A stretch of DNA of 64,000 nucleotides from Burkholderiales bacterium JOSHI_001 (lineage in GTDB: Bacteria > Pseudomonadota > Gammaproteobacteria > Burkholderiales > Burkholderiaceae_C), in NCBI GenBank assembly GCA_000244995.1, contig CM001438.1, positions 5,536,628 through 5,600,627 on the forward strand, in the 5' to 3' direction. The translations under genes were made by a program, and so were the position numbers. Under the pieces are notes generated by a model. It ran no database searches. It saw only the letters and a program-made list of their open reading frames with translations, and was not told where the DNA came from. Of the stretch, positions 17,747 to 24,504 are shown piece after piece; position 1 is the first letter of the stretch, and every line of letters starts with the position of its first letter.

Positions 17747-17902
17747 CCTGAAGCTCCTTGATCAGGCTTCATTGGCGCGCATCCGACCGCGCCGCATTGG
17801 CTGGAAAACCCGGTTCAAGGCGCGCCTGTTCCTGCACAGCCCCCCGGGCGCCGGGCCCCTGGGTCCGCCCGCGGCGCGACACACCTGTTGCAGCAAGCGG
17901 CA

Positions 17903-17942
17903 CAAGGTGAATACGTCACATCGCCGGGCGGGCAAATTCACC
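17903..17942 (+). promoter_or_regulatory. Shared dyad box upstream of LuxR-type gene 1
   Basis: CAAGGTGAATACGTCACA (17903-17920) contains GTGA-N5-TCAC, and an inverted GGTGAAT half-site (ATTCACC, 17936-17942) follows. The same 18-base box, with one difference, and a downstream TTCACC half-site at nearly the same spacing (31 against 32 bases) lie upstream of the second paralogue. A common regulator is likely. The half-sites resemble CRP/FNR-type sites. Confidence 0.6.
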
Positions 17943-17987
17943 TCCCGGCCCCCGAAGCGCTGCCTACGCTGGTGCCCACGCCCGATG

Positions 17988-18033
17988 CCCGCACCAGGCC
18001 CGAACCAGGGCCCGCACCAGGGCCGAACCAGGC
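17988..18033 (+). repeat. Two tandem copies of a 23-base unit
   Basis: Units 17988-18010 and 18011-18033 both follow the pattern CCCGCACCAGG-CCGAACCAGG with about two differences. They lie in the leader of the first LuxR-type gene. No function is evident. Confidence 0.65.
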
Positions 18034-18064
18034 CAGGCCGGCCGCCACACCACAAGGAGAAGCC

Positions 18065-18754
18065 ATGTTCGAACTGGACGCGCCTGTTCCCCCGCATGCC
18101 CAGGCGGTGCCGATGCCGGGAGCCTTGCACGCCGGCGGCATGGCGGCACTGCCCCAGCGCTGGCTGGTGGGCATGCTGGACGAGGTGGACTACGGCATGC
18201 TGCTGGTCACGGCCGATCAGCGCCTGATCCACGCCAACGCCACCGCGCGCCGGGTCCTGGGTGCCGGCCACCCCTTGCACCTGCAGCAGCAGCTGCTGCG
18301 CGCCGCCCAGCACCACGACGCTGCCAAGCTGCAGGCCGCCTTGCAGGACGCGGCACAGCGTGGCCGTCGCTGCCTGCTGCACCTGGGCAGCGGCGCGCTG
18401 GCCAGCAGCCTGGCCGTGGTGCCGTTGGATGCGGCCGATGACGGCGCGCGGCCGGTGCTGCTGATGCTGGGCAAACACAAGGTGTGCGAAGAGCTCAGCG
18501 TGGAGAACTTCGCCCGTTCACGCCACCTCACCCTGGCCGAGACGCAAGTGCTGAAGTCCCTGAGCGCGGGCCTGCAGCCGCTGGACATTGCACGCCGCAA
18601 CGGCGTGGAACTGTGCACCGTGCGTTCACAGATCCGCAGCATCCGCCAGAAAACCGGCTCGCACAACCTGCGCGCGCAGCTGACCCAGCTGGCGCGGCTG
18701 CCGCCCATGGTGAATGCGCTGCACGGCGTCTGCGCCCAGCCGCTGGCGGCCTGA
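18065..18754 (+). CDS. LuxR-type helix-turn-helix regulator, paralogue 1
   Basis: 229 residues from ATG 18065 behind AAGGAGA. The N-terminal half contains a PAS-like segment (MLDEVDYGMLLVTADQRLIHANATARRVL) instead of an autoinducer-binding or receiver domain. The C-terminal LuxR/GerE DNA-binding domain is recognisable: LTLAETQVLKSLSAGLQPLDIARRNGV then CTVRSQIRSIRQKTG, with the recognition helix in the latter. It is a clear paralogue of the next gene; both share MLDEVDYGMLL, VLLMLGK, CEELSVE-FARS and the C-terminal LPPMV. Likely a transcription factor sensing a small ligand or redox state. Confidence 0.87.
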   Translation: MFELDAPVPPHAQAVPMPGALHAGGMAALPQRWLVGMLDEVDYGMLLVTADQRLIHANATARRVLGAGHPLHLQQQLLRAAQHHDAAKLQAALQDAAQRGRRCLLHLGSGALASSLAVVPLDAADDGARPVLLMLGKHKVCEELSVENFARSRHLTLAETQVLKSLSAGLQPLDIARRNGVELCTVRSQIRSIRQKTGSHNLRAQLTQLARLPPMVNALHGVCAQPLAA

Positions 18755-18788
18755 ACCGCCCGGCGCCGCGCGCGGCGCTCGCCCGCCG

Positions 18789-18829
18789 CAAGGTGAATAC
18801 CTCACAGGCCGCCTGGCCAATGCTTCACC
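18789..18829 (+). promoter_or_regulatory. Shared dyad box upstream of LuxR-type gene 2
   Basis: CAAGGTGAATACCTCACA (18789-18806) repeats the box found before paralogue 1 with a single base change, and TTCACC follows at 18824-18829. The box begins 114 bases before the chosen start codon at 18903. Confidence 0.6.
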
Positions 18830-18902
18830 ACCTGGGCCGCGGCCCGTTCTCTAAGCTCTGGGTGCCTGATGGAACAGGCATGACAGACCCTTGGAGAACA
18901 CC

Positions 18903-19673
18903 ATGCTGGAACTGATCGGAAATGACGGCCCCGCCCTGCACAGTGCGCGCGAAGCGGGGCCGCGCGCCGCGGCGTCCCTGGCGTCGATGGTGGGCACGCT
19001 GTTCGGACCGGTCACCGGCGCCGCCGCCAGCGGCTACTGCGGGCCGGAGCGCCGCCGCAGCGCGTCGCTGGCGCAGCGCTGCATGGGCCACATGCTCGAC
19101 GAGGTGGACTACGGCATGCTGCTGCTGGCCCAGGACGGCCACCTGCTGCACGCCAACAAGGCGGCGCGGCGCGACCTGGACGCGCAGCACCCGCTGCAGT
19201 TGCTGGGGCGCGAGCTGCGGCCCCGGCTGGACGCCGACGGCGTGGCCCTGCGCGAAGCGGTGGGCCAGGCCGCGCGGCGCGGGCTGCGTCGGCTGCTGAA
19301 GCTGGGCGACGCGGCGCAGCGCTGTTCGGTGGCGGTGGTGCCGCTGGGCCTTGGCGGCGCCAGCGGCGAACAGGCGGTGCTGTTGATGCTGGGCAAGCGC
19401 AGCATGTGCGAAGAGCTCAGCGTCGAGGGCTTTGCCCGCAGCCACGGCCTGACGCTGGCCGAAACCCAGGTGCTCAAGGGCCTGTGCGGCGGCCTGCCGC
19501 CCCAGGACATTGCGGGCCGAAACGGCGTGGCGCTGTCCACCGTGCGCACGCAGATCGGCAGCATCCGGGCCAAGACCGGCGCCGGCAGCATCCGGGCCCT
19601 GGTGCAGATGGTGGCGCAACTGCCGCCCATGGTGGGCATGCTGCAGGCGGGGGGCCAGGCGCTGGCGTCATGA
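18903..19673 (+). CDS. LuxR-type helix-turn-helix regulator, paralogue 2
   Basis: 256 residues from ATG 18903, with GGAG 6 bases upstream; a TTG four codons earlier is less likely. Architecture matches paralogue 1: PAS-like HMLDEVDYGMLLLAQDGHLLHANKAARRDL, then CEELSVEGFARS and the GerE-type domain LTLAETQVLKGLCGGLPPQDIAGRNGVALSTVRTQIGSIRAKTG. It has a longer N-terminal extension with a CGPERRRS stretch. The tandem arrangement and shared upstream box show recent duplication. A Crp/Fnr regulator follows 61 bases downstream on the same strand. Confidence 0.87.
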   Translation: MLELIGNDGPALHSAREAGPRAAASLASMVGTLFGPVTGAAASGYCGPERRRSASLAQRCMGHMLDEVDYGMLLLAQDGHLLHANKAARRDLDAQHPLQLLGRELRPRLDADGVALREAVGQAARRGLRRLLKLGDAAQRCSVAVVPLGLGGASGEQAVLLMLGKRSMCEELSVEGFARSHGLTLAETQVLKGLCGGLPPQDIAGRNGVALSTVRTQIGSIRAKTGAGSIRALVQMVAQLPPMVGMLQAGGQALAS

Positions 19674-19734
19674 CGGCGCGGGTGGCGTGTAGCATGCAAG
19701 CGCGGCTGCACCTGCGCCACGCCGCGCCGCCTCC

Positions 19735-20391
19735 ATGCCCTTGCCTCCCAGCGAGCCCCCTGCACCCGCCACCTGCGACATGAGCCCGCTGCTGACCAGC
19801 CTGGCGCAGCGGGGGGAGGAGCGCCGCTACCGCAAGGACACCCTGCTGATCCAGGAAGGCGATGTCGGCGACACGCTGTACATCATCCTGAAGGGACGGC
19901 TGCGCGCCTACACCACCGGCGACAAGGACCGCGAACTCACCTACGGCACCTATGGCCCGGGCGAGTACATCGGCGAGATGAGCCTGGACGGCGGCCCGCG
20001 CTCGGCCAGCGTGGTCACGCTGGAGGCCAGCACCTGCGTGGTGGTCACGCGCACCACGCTGCGGGCCTTCATCGCCGAACACCCGGACTTCGCCTTCGAG
20101 CTGCTGAGCAAGGTGATCCGGCGCGCCCGCGCCGCGTCGCTCAACGCCAAGCAGATGGCGCTGAACGACGCCTATGGCCGCCTGGCGGCGCTGCTGAACG
20201 ACCTGGCACGGCTGCTGGCCGACGGCACGCCCTTCGTGGCCGGGCCGCTGACGCACCTGGACATGGCCCAGCGCGTGGGCTGTTCACGCGAGATGGTGTC
20301 CCGCCTGATGAAGGACCTGCAGCGCGGCGGCTACATCGACGCCGACCGCCGCGGCATCCGCCTGCTCAAGCCCCTGCCGCAGCGCTGGTAG
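19735..20391 (+). CDS. Crp/Fnr family transcriptional regulator
   Basis: 218 residues from ATG 19735; the Met at 19780 is an alternative start. The N-terminal cyclic-nucleotide-binding fold (RKDTLLIQEGDVGDTLYIILKGRLRAY) carries a phosphate-binding-cassette-like stretch, IGEMSLDGGPRSASV, with Glu81, Arg89 and Ser90, the residues that hold cAMP in CRP, although the loop is one or two residues shorter than in CRP. No FNR-type cysteine cluster is seen. The C-terminal helix-turn-helix LDMAQRVGCSREMVSRLMKDL is very close to that of CRP/Vfr, so recognition of TGTGA/TCACA half-sites is expected. A consensus site of that type occurs at 23206-23221. Confidence 0.92.
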   Translation: MPLPPSEPPAPATCDMSPLLTSLAQRGEERRYRKDTLLIQEGDVGDTLYIILKGRLRAYTTGDKDRELTYGTYGPGEYIGEMSLDGGPRSASVVTLEASTCVVVTRTTLRAFIAEHPDFAFELLSKVIRRARAASLNAKQMALNDAYGRLAALLNDLARLLADGTPFVAGPLTHLDMAQRVGCSREMVSRLMKDLQRGGYIDADRRGIRLLKPLPQRW

Positions 20392-20407
20392 CGCGAAGCA
20401 ACGCGGT

Positions 20408-21400
20408 TCAGCGCGTGGCGGCGCCGGGCTGCGGCCGGGCGGTGTCGCCCGCGCCGGCGCTGCCGGCCTTGGCCACCGCCAGGGGCGCGGGCGGGCCGAA
20501 GCGCACCGGCGGCTTGGCCGCCGCCTGGTACACCGGCTCCAGCCCCGGCAGGCGGGCCTGGATCGACTGGATGCGGGCCTCGCCCGAGGGGTGGGTGGAC
20601 AGCCAGGACGGCGGCGCGCCCTTGCTGGCGGCCAGCATCTTCTGCCACAGCGTGACGCCGGCGGCCGGGTTGTAGCCGGCCTGGGCGGCCAGGATCAGGC
20701 CCAGCGCGTCGGCCTCGCTTTCGTCGTCGCGGCTGTACTTCAGGCTCAGCAGGCCGGCGCCCTGGCGCAGCGCGGCGTCGCCCAGGTGGCCCAGGCCCAG
20801 CACCGCCGACAGCGCGGTGGCGCCCAGGTTGGTGGCGGCGTTCTTGCCCATGCGTTCACGCGCGTGCTCCAGCAGCGCATGCGCCACCTCGTGGCCCATG
20901 ATCATGGCCACCTCGTCATCGTTGAGCTGCAGCTTGGCCAGGATGCCGTAATAGAAGGCGATCTTGCCGCCGGGCATGCAAAAGGCGTTCAGGTCCTGGC
21001 TGCCGATCAGGTTCACCTCCCACTGCCAGTTGCGCGCCGCGGGGTTGCAGTCGTGGGTGAAGGGGATGATGCGGTTGGCAATGGCGCGCAGGCGCTTGAC
21101 CTGCGGGTGCTCGGTGGGGCCCAGCGCCTTCTGGCTTTGCGCCTGGGTGAGCATCTGCTTGTACTGCTGGCCGGCCTGGCCTTCCACCGTCTTGGCCGAC
21201 ACCAGCTTGGTCATCGAGGAACGCTTGCACTCGGCAATGGGGGCCCGGTTCTGCGCCAGCGCCGACAGCGGCGCCGCACCGGCCACCGCCAGCAGGCCGG
21301 TGAACAGACGCCGGCCGTGCAGGGCGCAGCGGCAGGTGGGGCCGTGCGCGGCCCATTCGGGCGGCGGCACATGGGCCTGGGTGTGGAAGGGGCTGCTCAT
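20408..21400 (-). CDS. M48 family zinc metalloprotease, exported
   Basis: 330 residues from ATG 21400 (GGAG 7 bases upstream). The N-terminus carries a possible twin-arginine signal (GRRLFTGLLAVAGAAPLSALAQ) after an unusually long, Cys-containing polar lead. The zinc site GHEVAHALLEH (HExxH) and the third ligand in DESEADALG are both present. AFCMPGGKIAFYYGIL is the M48 substrate-binding edge segment, and STHPSGEARI is typical of the BepA/LoiP-like branch. A periplasmic protease for envelope protein quality control is likely. A 226-base gap separates it from the anti-sigma gene upstream. Confidence 0.9.
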   Translation of the reverse strand: MSSPFHTQAHVPPPEWAAHGPTCRCALHGRRLFTGLLAVAGAAPLSALAQNRAPIAECKRSSMTKLVSAKTVEGQAGQQYKQMLTQAQSQKALGPTEHPQVKRLRAIANRIIPFTHDCNPAARNWQWEVNLIGSQDLNAFCMPGGKIAFYYGILAKLQLNDDEVAMIMGHEVAHALLEHARERMGKNAATNLGATALSAVLGLGHLGDAALRQGAGLLSLKYSRDDESEADALGLILAAQAGYNPAAGVTLWQKMLAASKGAPPSWLSTHPSGEARIQSIQARLPGLEPVYQAAAKPPVRFGPPAPLAVAKAGSAGAGDTARPQPGAATR

Positions 21401-21626
21401 CGTGGTTCTCCGTCTTTCTCCCTGTGCATTCGCAGGCCTCGGGCAGATGGGGCCTGCGCACGCCGGTTTCAATCATCGCCCAATGCGGCCCGGGCGGGCA
21501 TGTCCAGGGCGCGGATGCTGCCACGCAGCCACCCCAGCAGCGCCAACGCCGGCAGCGCCCGCGCGGTGGACACCAGGAAGAAGGGGACCCGCCGGTGGTT
21601 TCGGCCGGCAGCCCGGCCAGGGGGCT

Positions 21627-22595
21627 TTAGCGCGCGGGGGCCGACGCGGGTGGCGCCGCGGCGGCACCCGACGCCGCCGCCGCCGAGGCCGCCGCCTGCG
21701 TGGCGTGCACCAGGGCTTCGGTCTGGTGGTACACCACCTCGGCCATGGCCAGCAGCTGTTCGCGCGGCATGGCGCCCACCAGGGCCCAGCCGTAACCTTC
21801 GTCCACCCAGTACAGCAGGCCGTTGTCGCCCTGCTGCTGGTGGCGGAAGGCCACCTCGGCGTTGTTCTCGGGCTTGCGCAGGTAAAGCGTGATGCGCTTG
21901 CCCTGGGCGTTTTCGTACATGAACTGGGCGCTGGGCTTGTTGGTGTCGGGCAGAAGGCGCCCGCCCACCAGGCTGTAGCCCTGGGCCGACAGGTCCACCA
22001 GCTTCACCGGCATGGCCAGGCGCTTGGTCAGCCACTTGGCCAGGTGTTCTTCCTGGGCCTTCTGCTGCGCGGGGTCGCCCTCGCGCACGCTCACCTCCAC
22101 CGGGTGGCGCACTTCGGGCACGTAAACGGCATGCGCCGTCGCGGCGCGCTGCGCCCACAGCGGCGTGGCGTCGGTGGCGGCCGGGTTGGCGCCAGACGCT
22201 CCCGCGCCGGCCGCCGCCAGGTGCGTGCCGCCCTGGCGATGGCTGAGCGCGCTGCCCAGCAGGCCGCCGGCCAGCAGCAGGCCGGCGGCCAGGGCGGCCT
22301 GGGCCCATGGCCGCTGGTGCCAGGCGCGCGCGGCTTCGGCGGAGGCGGCCGGCCCCGCGGAAGGTGCGGGCAGCTCGGCCGCCTGCACCAGCTGGTGCAG
22401 GGCCTCGGGCACCGGCTCGTCCAGCACCGGGTCGAACAAGGCGCGCAGCGCGTCGCGGTCGCTCGCCCAGGCCTGCACCTGGGCGTCGTCGTCGGGGTGG
22501 GCGCGCAGCCAGGCGCGCACGGCATCGCGCTCCGCGCCTTCCAGCTCGCCGTCCAGCCAGGCCGACAGGCCTTGCCCGTCGGGTGTGTTGTCCAT
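21627..22595 (-). CDS. Membrane anti-sigma factor
   Basis: 322 residues from ATG 22595, 11 bases after the sigma-factor stop. The cytoplasmic N-terminus reads LSAWLDGELEGAERDAVRAWL, the helical sigma-binding motif of RseA/RsiW-type anti-sigma factors without a zinc HxxxCxxC. One membrane helix spans about 97-117, and a long periplasmic domain ends in an Ala/Pro-rich tail. The domain order and operon position argue strongly that it holds the upstream ECF sigma factor at the membrane. The periplasmic signal it senses is unknown. Confidence 0.87.
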   Translation of the reverse strand: MDNTPDGQGLSAWLDGELEGAERDAVRAWLRAHPDDDAQVQAWASDRDALRALFDPVLDEPVPEALHQLVQAAELPAPSAGPAASAEAARAWHQRPWAQAALAAGLLLAGGLLGSALSHRQGGTHLAAAGAGASGANPAATDATPLWAQRAATAHAVYVPEVRHPVEVSVREGDPAQQKAQEEHLAKWLTKRLAMPVKLVDLSAQGYSLVGGRLLPDTNKPSAQFMYENAQGKRITLYLRKPENNAEVAFRHQQQGDNGLLYWVDEGYGWALVGAMPREQLLAMAEVVYHQTEALVHATQAAASAAAASGAAAAPPASAPAR

Positions 22596-22606
22596 CGTCG
22601 TCACCG

Positions 22607-23149
22607 CTATACCACCCGCTTCAAGGTCGAGCGCTTCGCCGCGGAGGGACCGTCGCCGCTCATCCACTCGCGCAGCGCCGCGCGCCCACGGGACACCCGG
22701 GACATCACCGTGCCGATGGGGATGTGCAGCACCTGCGCACATTCGGCGTAGGACAGCTGCTCCACACTGACCAGCAGCAGCGGTTCGCGCTGCTCCATGG
22801 GCAGCTGCGCCAGGGCGCGCTGCAGGTCGATGCGCAGGCCCACGTCAGGCCCCAGGTCGGCCGCCACCGCGTCCTGCTCGTCGCTGGCCTGGGCGGGGTC
22901 CACCACCGTCATGCGGGACTCCCGCCGGCGCCAGTCCAGGTGCGCGTTGTGCGCGATGGACAGCACCCACACGAGGATGTCGCGTTCCGGGTCGAATTGA
23001 TGCCAATGGGTGAGCGCTCGTTCCAGCACGGTTTGAACCAGATCGTCCGCCGCTTGCGCGTCGAACACCAAGGTGCGCGCGTAACGTCGCAGCCTGGGAA
23101 TGGCACCCAGCAGCTGCTGTTTGAAAACGTCACTGGCTTGCACGTGCAT
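22607..23149 (-). CDS. ECF (sigma-70 family) RNA polymerase sigma factor
   Basis: 180 residues. Region 2 is visible as RYARTLVFDAQAADDLVQTVLERALTHWHQFDPERDILVWVLSIAHN, with the core-binding and -10 recognition helices. Region 4 is visible as LAQLPMEQREPLLLVSVEQLSYAECAQVLHIPIGTVMSRVSRGRAAL, the -35-binding helix-turn-helix. There is no region 1 or 3, as in extracytoplasmic-function sigma factors. The anti-sigma gene follows at once on the same strand. Two CRP-like dyads lie just upstream of the start (23184-23221). Confidence 0.94.
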   Translation of the reverse strand: MHVQASDVFKQQLLGAIPRLRRYARTLVFDAQAADDLVQTVLERALTHWHQFDPERDILVWVLSIAHNAHLDWRRRESRMTVVDPAQASDEQDAVAADLGPDVGLRIDLQRALAQLPMEQREPLLLVSVEQLSYAECAQVLHIPIGTVMSRVSRGRAALREWMSGDGPSAAKRSTLKRVV

Positions 23150-23183
23150 GGATTACGAGATGGGGTGGCGGATTATTCCAGCG

Positions 23184-23221
23184 TGTGATGACACTTCACA
23201 CAGCATGTGATCTGGATCACA
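23184..23221. promoter_or_regulatory. Consensus CRP-type site (23206-23221) and a second dyad (23184-23200)
   Basis: TGTGA-TCTGGA-TCACA at 23206-23221 is a perfect CRP-consensus palindrome with a 6-base spacer. TGTGA-N7-TCACA at 23184-23200 has the same half-sites with one extra spacer base. They lie between the divergent ECF sigma gene (leftward, start 23149) and the LysR gene (rightward, start 23342). A CRP-like regulator with a matching recognition helix is encoded at 19735-20391. Confidence 0.7.
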
Positions 23222-23341
23222 AACATTCACCTGCCGCCCCCGGGTTGCGGGGTCCCGGCATCGGTGGCGCCGGAATTGCATGCCGCACGGCCAGCCCCAC
23301 CCGCCCGCTGCAAACTTGCAGCGCGGGCCCATACTGCGGCG

Positions 23342-24292
23342 ATGGACGCACTGGACTGGGGTGACTTGCGCTATGCGCTGGCGGTGGGGGCCACCGGCTC
23401 GCTGGCGGCGGCCGGGCGGCAGCTGGGGGTGAACGCCACCACGGTGCTGCGCCGCCTGGACCACCTGGAAGCGCAGCTGGGGGCGCGCCTGTTCGAACGC
23501 CTGCGCAGCGGCTACCGGCCCACCGAGGCCGGCGCGGCGGTGCTGCAGAAGTTGAACCACATGGCCGCGCAGGCCGATGAGATCGAGCGCCATGTGCTGG
23601 GCCGCGACCGCGAGTTGAACGGCCTGCTGCGCGTGACCACCGCCTTCGTCATCATGGAACACCTGCTGCCGCAGCCGCTGGCCCGCTTCGCGCAGGCCTA
23701 CCCGGGCATCGAGGTGGAGGTGGTGGAAAACGCCTTCCTGGCCGACCTGGCGCGCCGCCACTCCGACGAATCGTCCAGCTGGGCGCGGCGCGAGGCCGAT
23801 GTGGCGCTGCGCATCTCGGCCCAGGTGGCCGACCACCTGGTGGGCCGTCCGCTGGGCAACACCGCGTGCAAGGTGTACGCGCTGCGCGGCGCGCAGGGGC
23901 TGCCGCAGGCGGTGACGCCGCTGGAGCAGCTGGTGCGCGACGCGCCCTGGGTGGCCTTCGAGCGCGACGGCCAGGCCCGCGTGTACGACCGCTGGATGCG
24001 CACCCACCTGGCGCGCGCGAACGTGCGGGTGCGGGTGGACATCTTCAACGCCGCGGCGGCCATGCTGCACACCGGCGTGGGCGTGGGCGTGCTGCCCACC
24101 TTCATGGAAGCCGCACACCCGCAGCTGGTGGCGGTGAGCGAGCCGATCGCCGAGCTGGCGGTGCCGGTGTGGATGCTGACCCACCCCGACCTGCGCCACA
24201 CCGCGCGCGTGCGCGCCTTCATGGAACATGTGGGCGACGCCATCGCGCAGCGCCTGTCGGCACGAAGCGACCCCGCCCGCCCACCCGCTTGA
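23342..24292 (+). CDS. LysR family transcriptional regulator
   Basis: 316 residues from the ATG at 23342, which gives the standard LysR N-terminus (LDWGDLRYALAVGATGSLAAAGRQLGVNATTVLRRLDHLEAQLGARLFER); an in-frame extension upstream is not family-like. The winged HTH occupies about residues 5-62. The effector domain follows with the two-lobe pattern, including VEVVENAFLADL and NAAAAMLHTGVGVGVLPTFM. Its targets are unknown; the neighbouring genes give no metabolic context. Its upstream region has the CRP-type site. Confidence 0.92.
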   Translation: MDALDWGDLRYALAVGATGSLAAAGRQLGVNATTVLRRLDHLEAQLGARLFERLRSGYRPTEAGAAVLQKLNHMAAQADEIERHVLGRDRELNGLLRVTTAFVIMEHLLPQPLARFAQAYPGIEVEVVENAFLADLARRHSDESSSWARREADVALRISAQVADHLVGRPLGNTACKVYALRGAQGLPQAVTPLEQLVRDAPWVAFERDGQARVYDRWMRTHLARANVRVRVDIFNAAAAMLHTGVGVGVLPTFMEAAHPQLVAVSEPIAELAVPVWMLTHPDLRHTARVRAFMEHVGDAIAQRLSARSDPARPPA

Positions 24293-24341
24293 CGCCGGCC
24301 TGTGGCGCGGCGAGCATGCACCACCTTTTCCGGAGCAGACG

Positions 24342-24482
24342 ATGGCCAAAGGGCAACAGCGCAGTACCAAGGAAGCGAAGAAGCCGAAGAAGGACAGCGG
24401 CCCGACCAAGACGGTGTCGCCCTTCGCGGTGACCCCCACGGTCACCACCGTGGTGCCGGACCGCAGCAAGAAGAAGAAGTAG
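24342..24482 (+). CDS. Small basic lysine-rich protein (46 aa)
   Basis: ATG 24342 is preceded by CGGAG at suitable spacing. The product begins MAKGQQRSTKEAKKPKKD and ends in RSKKKK, with a central SPFAVTPTVTTVV segment. It is very basic and probably disordered, perhaps nucleic-acid-binding. It is below usual annotation thresholds, but start context, codon bias and composition all look like a real gene. From memory such short KKPKK proteins recur in betaproteobacteria. Function unknown. Confidence 0.6.
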   Translation: MAKGQQRSTKEAKKPKKDSGPTKTVSPFAVTPTVTTVVPDRSKKKK

Positions 24483-24504
24483 GGCGCGGCGGAGCTCCCG
24501 CGCC

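Larger units (their letters stand above)
17747..18064. other. 318-base divergent intergenic region with a luxR-type box and a short tandem repeat
   Basis: No gene is supported here. It separates the PEP-CTERM-like gene (leftward) from the first LuxR-type regulator (rightward). It contains the dyad element at 17903-17942, which is shared with the next luxR-type gene, and two tandem copies of a 23-base unit at 17988-18033, just before the AAGGAGA ribosome-binding site of the regulator. Confidence 0.75.

Noticed and set aside
21472..21588. A short hydrophobic minus-strand frame (VSTARALPALALLGWLRGS) between the M48 peptidase and anti-sigma genes
   Set aside because: Only a GTG start without Shine-Dalgarno is available, and the hydrophobic stretch is too short to judge.
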